From: Chryseobacterium joostei
GTDB taxonomy: Bacteria > Bacteroidota > Bacteroidia > Flavobacteriales > Weeksellaceae
Direction of reading: 5' to 3'
Assembly (NCBI RefSeq): GCF_003815775.1
Contig: NZ_CP033926.1
Coordinates: 682,001 to 746,000 of the forward strand
DNA length: 64,000 nt
In this document: one piece after another, positions 18,651-27,051 of the stretch
How positions within the stretch are numbered: the stretch's first letter is position 1
How the letters are laid out: the number at the start of each line of letters is the position of its first letter
The notes under the pieces: model-generated
Seen by the model: the letters and a program-made list of their open reading frames with translations, nothing else
Database searches by the model: none
Told to the model about the DNA's origin: nothing
Position numbers and translations under genes: made by a program

Positions 18651-19454
18651 ATGAAAATCTGCCATTCAAAAACATTGATTTATCTATTCGCTTTGATTTC
18701 TGTTTTCAGCAGAGTCAACGCTCAGAGTAATAATGACACGATTTCTGTTCAGGAACCTAAACAGGATAGTATTTTAAGCATTAAGGCAAATAAATTGAAT
18801 TATAAAAGCCTTATTGTTCCTGCTGTTTTAATCTCTTACGGAATAGCAGGCCTGACAATGAACAATGTGAAGCAGCTGAATGTTTCTACCCGAACAGAGA
18901 TCGGCGAACATCAGCCTACACGTATGAAACTAGATAATTATACACAGTATGCTCCTGCCGTAATGGTATACGGGCTTAATGCTGTTGGTATAAAAGGAAA
19001 ACATAACCTGCGGGACCGCACCATTATTTATGCTTCTTCACAACTTATTGTAGCAGCATTTACAATGCCTTTGAAGTATCTGGTAAAAGAAGAAAGGCCC
19101 GACGGGTCAAATACATTGTCCTTTCCATCGGGGCACGCAGCTACTGCCTTTTCATCTGCTCAATTTATGTTCAGAGAATATAAGGACACTAATTTTTGGC
19201 TAAGTCTTTCCGGATATCCGTTTGCTATCTTTACCGGAGTATATCGGATGGTAAATGATAAACACTGGCTGGGAGATGTAGTTGCAGGCGCCGGATTTGG
19301 AATCCTCTCTACAGAATTGGCATACTGGCTGTTTCCAAGGATTGATAATTTACTACGAGGAAAAGGCAAGAGTAAAAATACATTATCTTCCTCTATGATA
19401 ATGCCATTCTACCAGAATAAAACGGTAGGAATAGGATTTGTAAAGAACTTTTAA
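18651..19454 (+). CDS. PAP2-family phosphatase, secreted
   Basis: This 267-residue protein has a signal peptide (cleavage near NAQS). The three acid-phosphatase motifs are KYLVKEERP, SFPSGHAAT and YRMVNDKHWLGDVVAG, which contain the catalytic histidines. PAP2 enzymes dephosphorylate lipids such as phosphatidate, undecaprenyl pyrophosphate or lipid A phosphates at the periplasmic side. It is the last gene of the run that starts with the two-component system and is followed by a strong terminator. The substrate cannot be told from sequence. Confidence 0.88.
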   Translation: MKICHSKTLIYLFALISVFSRVNAQSNNDTISVQEPKQDSILSIKANKLNYKSLIVPAVLISYGIAGLTMNNVKQLNVSTRTEIGEHQPTRMKLDNYTQYAPAVMVYGLNAVGIKGKHNLRDRTIIYASSQLIVAAFTMPLKYLVKEERPDGSNTLSFPSGHAATAFSSAQFMFREYKDTNFWLSLSGYPFAIFTGVYRMVNDKHWLGDVVAGAGFGILSTELAYWLFPRIDNLLRGKGKSKNTLSSSMIMPFYQNKTVGIGFVKNF

Positions 19455-19476
19455 TCCTAGACAATAATTCGGATAA

Positions 19477-19516
19477 AAAAGCACCATTCAAATAGTTGAA
19501 TGGTGCTTTTCTTTTG
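19477..19516. terminator. Terminator between convergent PAP2 and SDR genes
   Basis: AAAAGCACCATTCAA and TTGAATGGTGCTTTT pair around the loop ATAG. A-rich and T-rich flanks make it usable from both directions. Confidence 0.85.
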
Positions 19517-19536
19517 TATTTCAATTAAAAAATATT

Positions 19537-20340
19537 CTAGACGACCTTTGCTTTACGGATAATCCTCGCCAATAATGCAGGAAAAAATCTCTTTAAATAA
19601 ACTGCCATAACTTCCTTTCCACCAATGGCTTTTTGATTTTTCCTTTTAGCAATGGCAGACAGCATTTTTTTAGCAAAAACGTCCACGGGCATTCCTTTCA
19701 TGGTAGCATCGTCCATCGTTCCCTGTGTAGAACCGTCCCCTGTAACCGCATGTATGGAGATATTAGTCTGTATAAAGCCCGGACAAATGATTGTAACGGC
19801 AATATTTTTATCATATAATTCGGCTCGAAGAGCATCAAAGAACCCATGTAAGGCATGTTTGGCAGCGGCATATCCACTACGCATAGGAGCACCGAATATT
19901 CCCATCAGGCTGGAAACCACCGCAATCTGCCCGCCACCATTTTTTATCATGTAGGGAAGAATAGCCTTGGTTAAAGCTACTGTTCCGATAAAGTCAACAT
20001 CCATTAAGTGTTTATCCACTTCAATATCAGTTTCCATTGCCAGAGAGCGCTGGGATAATCCTGCATTATTAATGAGAATATCTATTTTACCAAAAGATGC
20101 AACAGCCTTAGATGCAATATCAGGCATATTCTTATAATTATTTAAATCTAAAGGAATCACCGCATATTGGCTTACGGTGAGGCCTTCACTTTCTGCAATC
20201 TCATACAGCTGTTCTTCTTTTCTGGATGAAAGAATAATTTTAGCATTACTGGTTTTGGCCAACTCCTTTACCAAGGCTTCACCAATTCCTGAAGAAGCTC
20301 CTGTAATCCAGACCACCTTATCATTATAATAATTGCTCAT
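19537..20340 (-). CDS. Short-chain dehydrogenase/reductase
   Basis: This 267-residue NAD(P)-dependent oxidoreductase has the cofactor motif TGASSGIG at residues 13-20, NNAG at 91-94, the catalytic Ser143/Ser144, Tyr157 and Lys161 (SGYAAAKHAL). Its C-terminal hydrophobic, basic tail (RFFPALLARIIRKAKVV) is typical of the DHRS7-like membrane-associated subgroup. It lies 27 bases after the FAD dehydrogenase, so both are probably one operon. The substrate is unknown. Confidence 0.9.
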   Translation of the reverse strand: MSNYYNDKVVWITGASSGIGEALVKELAKTSNAKIILSSRKEEQLYEIAESEGLTVSQYAVIPLDLNNYKNMPDIASKAVASFGKIDILINNAGLSQRSLAMETDIEVDKHLMDVDFIGTVALTKAILPYMIKNGGGQIAVVSSLMGIFGAPMRSGYAAAKHALHGFFDALRAELYDKNIAVTIICPGFIQTNISIHAVTGDGSTQGTMDDATMKGMPVDVFAKKMLSAIAKRKNQKAIGGKEVMAVYLKRFFPALLARIIRKAKVV

Positions 20341-20367
20341 ACTTTCATTTTGTAAATTGGTTCAGTA

Positions 20368-22029
20368 TTACTTTAATCCGGCAATATACTTTCCAGCCTT
20401 CATTCCTGAAAAAATACATCCCCCAAGAAATGTTCCTTCCAAAGCACGGTAGCCATGCATTCCGCCACCGCCAAAGCCCGCGGCTTCTCCTGCTGCATAA
20501 AGGCCTTCAATAATGCTTTCATCTTCTTTTAGAACCTGTCCGTTCAGATTTGTTTTTATTCCGCCTAAGGTTTTTCGGGTTAAAATATTAAGACGTACTG
20601 CAATTAAAGGCCCATTTTCCGGGGAAAGGATTTTATGTGGAGCTGCAACACGTCCGAGTTTATAACCTAAATAATTTCTGGTATTCCGTATGTAATTAAC
20701 CTGTGTATCCTTAGAGAATTTATTGTCCAATTCTCGATCTCTTGCTTCAATCTGTGCTTTTATTTTTTCATAGTTCAGGAGATGATCTCCGGAAAGCTCA
20801 TTCATTTTCTCAACCAGATTTTTCAAATTATCCGATACAATAAAATCTTTACCATGTTCTTTAAAGGCTTCTACCGGACCAGGTGCCTTTTTTCCAAAGA
20901 TCCTTTTCAGAAAGAGACCATAGTCTTTATTGGTGATATCAGGATTTTGCTCTGAACCCGACAAGGCAAATTCTTTCTTAATAATTTTTTGAGTCAAAAT
21001 AAACCATGAATAAGAATATCCAGTATCCTGTATGTACTTCAAGGTTCCTAATGTATCAAATCCCGGTAGGAAAGGGGCGGGAAGGCGGTTTCCCTTTGCA
21101 TCAAACCATAGGGAAGAGGGCCCTGGCAGTATTCGGATTCCGTGGTTGGGCCAGATTGGATCCCAGTTTTGTAATCCTTCTGTATAGTGCCACATTCTAT
21201 CGCGGTTAATGATGTCTGCTCCTGCATTTTCCGCAATACCAATCATCTTTCCATCCACATAGGCAGGAACTCCACAAACCATATTTTCGGGAGGGCTGCC
21301 GAGCCTTTCAGGCCAATTCTTTCGGACCAGCTCATGGTTGGCACCTATTCCTCCTGAAGCAATGATGATATGAGATGCTGTATATTCAAACTGTGAGATT
21401 ACATTTCTATTGGTTTCAACACCTCTTTCCTTATCATCATCTTGCAGAATATCTCCTTTAAGGCCTTTTATTTTTCCATTTTCTGTAATCAATTCAATAA
21501 CACGATGCCGGAATTTCATCTGTAACAGCCCTTTTTTCTGAGCTTCATACGCTTTTTCCACAAAAGGTCTTATGACTCCGGTTCCGGTTCCCCAACTCAC
21601 ATGAAAACGAGGCACAGAATTTCCGTGGCCGGTAGCAGATCCGTCACCACGTTCTGCCCATCCTACCATAAACATCAGCTTGATTCCCAGCTTGGAAATG
21701 TATTCATATTTTTCACCGGCTGCAAACTTAAGATAAGCTTCAGCCCACTTACGGGGCCAGTAATCTTCATTACGGTCAAAGCCTGCGGTGCCTTTCCAGT
21801 CCTGTAAGGCAAGTTCATAAGAATCCTTGATTCCCATTCTTCTTTGTTGTGGAGAATTAATAAGAAAAAGACCTCCAAATGACCAGAATGCCTGCCCACC
21901 AATATTCTGTTCGGTTTCCTGATCCAGCAACAGAACTTTTTTCCCTGCATTGGTTATTTCCATCGCAGCAGTAAGTCCTGCTAATCCGGTTCCTATAATT
22001 ATAGCATCTGGCTGAAATGTTTCTTCCAT
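20368..22029 (-). CDS. FAD-binding dehydrogenase (KstD / fumarate-reductase flavoprotein superfamily)
   Basis: This 553-residue flavoprotein has an N-terminal dinucleotide-binding motif GTGLAGLTAAMEI (residues 13-25), a second FAD segment (HIIIASGGIGANHEL) and a C-terminal GLYAAGEAAGFGGGGMHGYRALEGT element that closes the FAD site. Members of this group are often annotated as FAD-binding dehydrogenase and resemble 3-ketosteroid dehydrogenases. No steroid pathway is present here, so a specific substrate is not claimed. It is the first gene of a two-gene minus-strand unit with the SDR. Confidence 0.87.
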   Translation of the reverse strand: MEETFQPDAIIIGTGLAGLTAAMEITNAGKKVLLLDQETEQNIGGQAFWSFGGLFLINSPQQRRMGIKDSYELALQDWKGTAGFDRNEDYWPRKWAEAYLKFAAGEKYEYISKLGIKLMFMVGWAERGDGSATGHGNSVPRFHVSWGTGTGVIRPFVEKAYEAQKKGLLQMKFRHRVIELITENGKIKGLKGDILQDDDKERGVETNRNVISQFEYTASHIIIASGGIGANHELVRKNWPERLGSPPENMVCGVPAYVDGKMIGIAENAGADIINRDRMWHYTEGLQNWDPIWPNHGIRILPGPSSLWFDAKGNRLPAPFLPGFDTLGTLKYIQDTGYSYSWFILTQKIIKKEFALSGSEQNPDITNKDYGLFLKRIFGKKAPGPVEAFKEHGKDFIVSDNLKNLVEKMNELSGDHLLNYEKIKAQIEARDRELDNKFSKDTQVNYIRNTRNYLGYKLGRVAAPHKILSPENGPLIAVRLNILTRKTLGGIKTNLNGQVLKEDESIIEGLYAAGEAAGFGGGGMHGYRALEGTFLGGCIFSGMKAGKYIAGLK

Positions 22030-22333
22030 TTCAAGGGAATTTTTTTAATTAATAATACTTTATATAAATGTATAAAATATTTGTACTTCAATACATAAAA
22101 CGATCAAGCTGTTTTAACTTTTTAAGTAAATTTTAAAATGCCAAAAGTAGATTCGTCTTAAATTCTATCTTTGTTAAAGTCATTATCTGAAAAAAATGAA
22201 AGAGCTAAAATAATAGAGCCGGTAGCTTCCAATGTAGTTCATAAAACTCCGAAAAAGAACGAAGACATTTTAAATTCCTAGTAATAATCAGGAAAATAGA
22301 CATACGGCTATTTACCATCCAACAAATCATTTA
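22030..22333. other. Divergent intergenic region with a possible relic open frame
   Basis: This region separates the FAD dehydrogenase from the rhodanese gene. It contains an isolated TATCTTTG box (22166-22173) and a 36-codon open frame from a TTG at 22171 to the stop at 22279-22281. The frame encodes a hydrophilic segment (about SEKNERAKIIEPVASNVV). It may be a gene remnant or chance. No other gene was seen. Confidence 0.3.
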
Positions 22334-22341
22334 TATCTTTG
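22334..22341 (+). promoter_or_regulatory. Flavobacterial -7 element (TATCTTTG)
   Basis: This perfect TAnnTTTG overlaps the GTG at 22341. That excludes the GTG as a start and supports the ATG at 22356 for the rhodanese protein. Confidence 0.6.
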
Positions 22342-22355
22342 TGAAAAATAGAAGT

Positions 22356-22784
22356 ATGAAGTATTTGTTTATTATGGTATGCTTTGTCTGCTCAATTTTT
22401 GGCCAGGCACAGCAAACACAGAATCCATGGAAAGACAGCCAGCTGATGGATCCTGCATTATTGGCTTCCAGAATTGTAAAGCACAAGACCAAGGATCTGT
22501 TAATCATTTCAGTAGGTCCTGAGGCCATCATTAAGGGTTCTGTAGATATCGGGCCAACTCATGAGCCTGAAAATCTTGAAAAATTAAGAAATTATCTTAA
22601 GGATATTCCTAAAAATAAGGAAATTGTGATTTATTGTGGATGCTGCCCTTTTGTAAAGTGCCCCAATATTCGACCTGCCTTTAACCTTTTAATGGAAATG
22701 GGCTTTAAAAATGCAAAACTTTTGAATCTTCCCAAAAACATCAAAACGGATTGGCTAGATAAAGACTATCCAACAAATGATTAA
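22356..22784 (+). CDS. Periplasmic rhodanese-like protein with a cysteine-rich active loop
   Basis: From the ATG at 22356 the protein has 142 residues and a clean signal peptide (MKYLFIMVCFVCSIFGQAQ), so it acts in the periplasm. A rhodanese-type domain follows, with the loop CGCCPFVKCPNIRPA at residues 94-108. Cys94 is at the position of the catalytic persulfide cysteine, but Cys96, Cys97 and Cys102 make this loop unlike classical CxxGxRS loops. It overlaps the TlpA-like thioredoxin gene by 8 bases, which suggests translational coupling and a shared thiol or sulfur redox role. Confidence 0.78.
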   Translation: MKYLFIMVCFVCSIFGQAQQTQNPWKDSQLMDPALLASRIVKHKTKDLLIISVGPEAIIKGSVDIGPTHEPENLEKLRNYLKDIPKNKEIVIYCGCCPFVKCPNIRPAFNLLMEMGFKNAKLLNLPKNIKTDWLDKDYPTND

Positions 22785-23292
22785 TATGAGAACTCACTTT
22801 ACAGTATTACTTTTCATCATTTTTTCAGGATATGCACTGGCCCAAAACAGTAAAATAGAAATTGGGAAGAAAGCTCCTGAAATTACAATGCCCAAGGTGG
22901 ATGGAAGTTCATTTTCACTTTCAACATTAAAAGGAAAATTAGTACTTATCGATTTTTGGGCAACCTGGTGTGGCCCTTGTGTAGAAGAACAGCCTGAACT
23001 GAAAACGTTGTATGACACCTACGCTGAACAGGTAAAGAGCAATAAGTTTGAAATCCTTGGGGTTTCTCTGGATAAAAATAAAGACAGCTGGAAGAAAGCA
23101 ATAGATCGTTTTAAGATCAATTGGTTACAAATCAGCGATCTGAAGTTCTGGAAAAGTCCGGTGGCAAAATCCTATGAAGTTGATGAACTCCCTTTTAATG
23201 TCATTATTGATGGTGAGGGGACTATCATTGCTAAAAATCTTCATGGTAAAGAATTGGAGGAATTTTTAAAAAAATCCTTAAGCCAAAACTAG
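22777..23292 (+). CDS. TlpA/ResA-family periplasmic thioredoxin
   Basis: This 171-residue protein has a signal peptide ending in ALAQ (or starts at the second ATG, 22786). The thioredoxin-fold redox motif WATWCGPC places the active cysteines at Cys65 and Cys68. The cis-proline region is VDELPFNVIID. TlpA-like proteins reduce disulfides in the periplasm, for example in cytochrome c or copper-site maturation. Here it likely reduces its partner, the rhodanese-like protein encoded immediately upstream. A terminator follows. Confidence 0.9.
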   Translation: MINMRTHFTVLLFIIFSGYALAQNSKIEIGKKAPEITMPKVDGSSFSLSTLKGKLVLIDFWATWCGPCVEEQPELKTLYDTYAEQVKSNKFEILGVSLDKNKDSWKKAIDRFKINWLQISDLKFWKSPVAKSYEVDELPFNVIIDGEGTIIAKNLHGKELEEFLKKSLSQN

Positions 23293-23317
23293 AGTAAAAA
23301 ATCTTATTCGATATTTT

Positions 23318-23352
23318 AAAAGAGCAGTAATGAATTTTACTGCTCTTTTTCT
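23318..23352 (+). terminator. Rho-independent terminator
   Basis: AAAAGAGCAGTAA and TTTACTGCTCTTTTT form the stem, 26 bases after the TlpA-like gene. Confidence 0.85.
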
Positions 23353-23435
23353 ATGACAAAAACCTTCATATACATTTAAAAGGAGTTGATATACAATGTC
23401 TAAAAACTAATTTTCGGACATTGTACCTTGGTTCT

Positions 23436-23834
23436 ATGAAAAAAAACTACTATCTCAGACTAGCACTATCCGTCATTTTGCTGATGCATAGTGTAATTTC
23501 TATTTTCAGCGGCGATGTCAATACCTTTGGACTTCAATATTTGAATACTATAGGATTCAGTCCGATAGGGCTTTATCTTGCGTGGATCGTCAAGTTGATA
23601 CATTTTATCTCAGTTCCAATGCTCTGGATTGATCGATATCTTAAGCCTATAGCCATCGGCAATATCGTGATCTTTATCTTGGGAATCTATTTTGTTCATT
23701 GGCAGAACGGATGGTTTGTTGTAGGTGGTGGCACTAATGGTATTGAGTTTAATGTTCTGCTGATATTCTGTTTTTTTAATCTTATATTTCCCGAAGTACA
23801 TATTCCAGGCAGGAAAAATAATGGTAGTTTGTAG
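23436..23834 (+). CDS. DoxX-family-like small membrane protein
   Basis: From the ATG at 23436 the protein has 132 residues and four predicted membrane helices. The pattern is DoxX-like: RLALSVILLMHS at the N-terminus and a WIVKLIHFISVPMLWI middle helix pair. A TTG five codons upstream is also in frame but overlaps a TACCTTGG sequence that resembles a degenerate -7 box. DoxX proteins are associated with thiosulfate or quinone redox enzymes or with sodium/oxidative stress complexes; the role here is unknown. A LytS-type kinase follows after 81 bases. Confidence 0.7.
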   Translation: MKKNYYLRLALSVILLMHSVISIFSGDVNTFGLQYLNTIGFSPIGLYLAWIVKLIHFISVPMLWIDRYLKPIAIGNIVIFILGIYFVHWQNGWFVVGGGTNGIEFNVLLIFCFFNLIFPEVHIPGRKNNGSL

Positions 23835-23915
23835 ATGAATAGCTAGATTTGGTAGTTTTTATATTTTTATATTTGACTGAATAATATTACTTTACCATCT
23901 TAAACCATCATAAGC

Positions 23916-24989
23916 TTGAAATCAGACCGAAAATCTAAGCTGCACATTCATTTGCTCTTTTGGATATTGTATTATATACTGGAGGTTTATCTTGACTTTT
24001 ACTGGTCCAGATATCAGTTTCCAAATTTCCAATGGCATATAAGGCTTCAGAATACCCTCATTCTGGAATTAGGGTATCTTTTGGTTAAAATTCCTCTTGC
24101 TTATTCTTTATTATATATTTATGAGAAAGTACATACTAAATTATTTTTCAAGTACTTACTTTCAATTTTTATTGTAGTAATAGCTGTTCTGGGACATCGT
24201 TTTTTCACCCATTATATTATTTATCCTTATATCTATGGCGTTACAGAAATGTTGGATGGTAAGCAGCCGTCAGGATATATCAATGGGCTGGTGGCATTCA
24301 ATTCATTTATGGATCTTATTTTTATGGTAGGGTTAGTCTTTGGGATTGAAATTACAAGGCAGAAAAGCCTGTTAAAGGATCAGATTTCCCAATTGAAATC
24401 TGAAAAACTAGATCAGGAATTGACAATGCTCAAGGCTCAGATCAACCCTCATTTTCTGTTCAATACATTGAATAACATTTACGGAATGGCTCTTAAAAAG
24501 GCAGATGAAACCCCAGACGTCATTCTTCAGCTGTCAAAGGTCATGCGATACAACATTTATGAAGCTGCAGAAAAAAATATTTCGATTGAAAAAGACATTG
24601 AAAATATTAAGGATTTTATACAAATCCAGAAAATACGTCACCATCACCTGAGCATCAGTTTACATGAAGATATTGATAACTCTTCTCAAAAAATATCACC
24701 GCTTATCCTGATTCAATTTATAGAAAATGCTTTTAAACATGGTATTTCTGAAAGTCTTGGTGATGCATTTATCCATATTAACATTCAATTGAAAAATGGA
24801 ATTCTCACTTATTTTATAGAAAACTCCAAGGAAGAAAGGTCTCATGAACATTCTACTAAAATAGGCCTGAAAAACATTCGCAGACAGCTTGAACTGCTTT
24901 ATCCTAACCACAGACTCACTGTAGAAAACAAAAGCGACAGATATATTGTACAACTCATTATAGATTTCAATGATAAATTCAGCTCCTAA
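23916..24989 (+). CDS. LytS/YpdA-type sensor histidine kinase
   Basis: This 357-residue kinase starts at TTG. Four hydrophobic segments cover about residues 8-150. A coiled linker (TRQKSLLKDQISQLKSEKLDQELTMLK, about 150-176) leads into the His_kinase signature INPHFLFNTLNNIYGM, with the phosphorylated His in NPHFLFN. The ATPase domain then has FIENAFKHGI and IGLKNIRRQLELLYP. This is the usual flavobacterial partner of LytTR regulators; the next gene is one and overlaps it by 20 bases. Confidence 0.92.
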   Translation: MKSDRKSKLHIHLLFWILYYILEVYLDFYWSRYQFPNFQWHIRLQNTLILELGYLLVKIPLAYSLLYIYEKVHTKLFFKYLLSIFIVVIAVLGHRFFTHYIIYPYIYGVTEMLDGKQPSGYINGLVAFNSFMDLIFMVGLVFGIEITRQKSLLKDQISQLKSEKLDQELTMLKAQINPHFLFNTLNNIYGMALKKADETPDVILQLSKVMRYNIYEAAEKNISIEKDIENIKDFIQIQKIRHHHLSISLHEDIDNSSQKISPLILIQFIENAFKHGISESLGDAFIHINIQLKNGILTYFIENSKEERSHEHSTKIGLKNIRRQLELLYPNHRLTVENKSDRYIVQLIIDFNDKFSS

Positions 24990-25671
24990 AAAATATAACT
25001 GCATTATTGTAGAAGACGAACCCATTGCTGCAGAAATTCTGGAAACCTTTATTTCCCGGGATCCTGAACTGAACCTTATTGGCAAATGTGCTGATGCTGT
25101 TTATGCAAACAGTCTTCTGAACATTCATGAGGTAGATCTCATGTTTTTAGATCTCCATCTTCCCGTTGTTAAGGGCTTTGATTTTTTACGAAAGCTTAAG
25201 AACCCACCATTGGTTATTGTAACAACAGCCTATCATCAATATGCAGTAGAAGGATATGAACTGGATATTGCAGATTATCTTCTGAAGCCCATTCCTTATG
25301 ACAGATTTGTGACCGCTATTGGGAAATTCAAGTACTTAATGGAAGCAGAGGATGCCTTACTGGAAATGGCTGAACGTGATCATATTTTCATCAGCAGCGG
25401 TAAAAAGCAAGTGAAGATTATTCTACAGGATATTTTTTATATAGAAAGCCTAAGAGAGTACATTAATATCCATACCAAGACAGATACTTTTACCTTCAAA
25501 ATGCCGATTAGCAAAATAGAGGAGTCTCTGAATCCAAAAATGTTTACCCGTATTCACAAATCCTATATTATATCCAAACCAAAGGTGGAAGAAAAGTCTG
25601 CCAGTATTGTTCAGATTAAAGGAAAAAAATTACCTATTGGCAGAACCTATAAGCCATTTATTGATCTTTAA
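24970..25671 (+). CDS. LytTR-family response regulator
   Basis: This 233-residue cytosolic regulator has a receiver domain (acidic EDEP near residue 15, phosphoacceptor Asp in LMFLDLHLP, Lys in LLKPIPYDRF). A C-terminal LytTR DNA-binding domain follows from about residue 135 (IFYIESLREYINIHT ... FTRIHKSYIIS). It overlaps the kinase gene, which indicates translational coupling. The target genes are not visible. Confidence 0.93.
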   Translation: MINSAPKKYNCIIVEDEPIAAEILETFISRDPELNLIGKCADAVYANSLLNIHEVDLMFLDLHLPVVKGFDFLRKLKNPPLVIVTTAYHQYAVEGYELDIADYLLKPIPYDRFVTAIGKFKYLMEAEDALLEMAERDHIFISSGKKQVKIILQDIFYIESLREYINIHTKTDTFTFKMPISKIEESLNPKMFTRIHKSYIISKPKVEEKSASIVQIKGKKLPIGRTYKPFIDL

Positions 25672-25884
25672 TCTCTCTCTTTTTACCGATTATAGACCAC
25701 AGTTTTCTATTGATAGATAATTTTTCCGTATCTCTATCCATTTACCCAAATTTGAAGTATCATCTTAAGCACTTTAGAAATAGAAGTCTTGTAGGAGTAT
25801 TTTACAGTAAAACTTTTCTATGGCAAGACGAAAAGATAAGAAATATAATGAGGTTGGTTTATTATTCCAATGTTGAATAATGTT

Positions 25885-25920
25885 TTGGCTTAAATCTGTA
25901 TTGATTTAAGCCAATTTTCT
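25885..25920. terminator. Terminator between LytTR and SMR genes
   Basis: TTGGCTTAAATC and GATTTAAGCCAA pair around TGTATT and are followed by a T-rich run. It lies directly before the convergent SMR gene's stop codon. Confidence 0.75.
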
Positions 25921-25926
25921 TTTTAA

Positions 25927-26244
25927 TTAAAAAAGTTTAAGGCCAACGATTCCAACTACAATTAGTAATGCTGACAATAGTCTTAAAATACTTGCAGAGT
26001 CCTGAAAAAACAGAATACCAACCACCAAAGTTCCTACTGCCCCTATTCCTGTCCAGACGGCATAGGCCGTGCCAATAGGAATACTTTTCTGGGCATACCA
26101 GAGAAATCCGCCACTCACCGTCATACATAATATAGAAAATATAATCCAATTCCATTTACTATTTTCCGGTTGCTGAGATAGTTTAAGGCCCAATGGCCAT
26201 CCTATTTCAAAAATTCCTGCGATGATTAATGCAATCCAGTTCAT
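25927..26244 (-). CDS. sugE: SMR-family exporter, Gdx/SugE subtype
   Basis: This 105-residue protein with four membrane helices has the essential Glu13 (AGIFEIGWPLGLK). The segment IPIGTAYAVWTGIGAVGTLVVGILFF and the C-terminal ALLIVVGIVGLKL match the SugE/Gdx branch, whose characterised members export guanidinium with proton antiport. Two-gene SMR heterodimers are common, but this one stands alone. I looked for a guanidine riboswitch upstream and could not recognise one. Confidence 0.88.
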   Translation of the reverse strand: MNWIALIIAGIFEIGWPLGLKLSQQPENSKWNWIIFSILCMTVSGGFLWYAQKSIPIGTAYAVWTGIGAVGTLVVGILFFQDSASILRLLSALLIVVGIVGLKLF

Positions 26245-26544
26245 ATTATTTATTTTAATGGCATGCAGAATGAAAATCTAATGCATCAAAAACATTATAA
26301 GTTTAAAATGTTCTCTACAATAGAATACTTCAACAATATTACGATCACAAAATTACCATTACCCATTCATATTCAGTATAATAAATTATGTGACACGGCA
26401 AAAAACACTGGTGAAACGTAATATACATTCTGTGAAACGGGAAGCATTTTGAAATCAAAATCCAGGTTTGAATATCATTGAATATTAATACCTTTAAGCA
26501 GTAAAAAATAAGTTCGAATCTATTGTATTTAATTCGTTTCAGCT

Positions 26545-27048
26545 ATGCTAACAGATATCATTACCACCAACCTTAGTGTTATTTTTTGCGGAATTAATCC
26601 CGGTTTAAAATCATCAAATGAAGGTCATCATTTTTCAGGAAAGAGTAACCGTTTTTGGAAAGTTCTTCATCAGTCAGGTTTTACTCCGTACGAAATTGAA
26701 GCTGTGAATGATACTTCTATTCTGGATTTTGGATATGGCTTAACAACCGCTGTAGCAAGAGCAACTTCTCGCGCTGACGAACTTTCTAAGGAAGAATTTA
26801 ATGATGCACTTGAAAGTTTTACCAACAAAATAATGGAATTCCAACCTCAATATATAGCTTTTCTTGGTAAAGCTGCTTACAAGGCTTTTTCTAAGAAGAA
26901 AGAAATCCAATGGGGACAACAACCGGAGGATTTTTGTGGAGCTAAAGTATGGGTTCTCCCCAACACCAGTGGGTTAAATCGTGGATTTTCTCTTGATCAA
27001 CTTGTCACTTACTACAAAGAGTTTTATCAAACAATTCATGAATCGTGA
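26545..27048 (+). CDS. mug: G/U mismatch-specific DNA glycosylase (Mug)
   Basis: This 167-residue cytosolic DNA repair enzyme removes uracil or ethenocytosine opposite guanine. The catalytic motif is FCGINPGLKSS, with Asn18 at the same position as the catalytic Asn18 of E. coli Mug. NRFWKVLHQSGFTP and VLPNTSGLNRGFSLDQL complete the family signature. It converges, with 3 bases between stop codons, on an alkyladenine glycosylase gene. Confidence 0.93.
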   Translation: MLTDIITTNLSVIFCGINPGLKSSNEGHHFSGKSNRFWKVLHQSGFTPYEIEAVNDTSILDFGYGLTTAVARATSRADELSKEEFNDALESFTNKIMEFQPQYIAFLGKAAYKAFSKKKEIQWGQQPEDFCGAKVWVLPNTSGLNRGFSLDQLVTYYKEFYQTIHES

Positions 27049-27051
27049 TAT

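Noticed and set aside
22171..22281. 36-codon open frame with a TTG start between the FAD dehydrogenase and rhodanese genes
   Set aside because: The TTG lies within a -7 box and no family was recognised; kept only as a note in the intergenic entry.
25672..25880. A 60-codon start-less open frame after the LytTR gene
   Set aside because: It has no start codon, no family resemblance and lies in AT-rich DNA; probably chance.
26510..26520. GTTCGAATC, a tRNA T-loop-like motif before mug
   Set aside because: No acceptor, D or anticodon stems can be formed around it.
26245..26544. Possible guanidine-II riboswitch near the SugE gene, because of two GTGAAACG words
   Set aside because: They lie on the strand opposite to the exporter gene and do not form the paired ACGR-loop hairpins.
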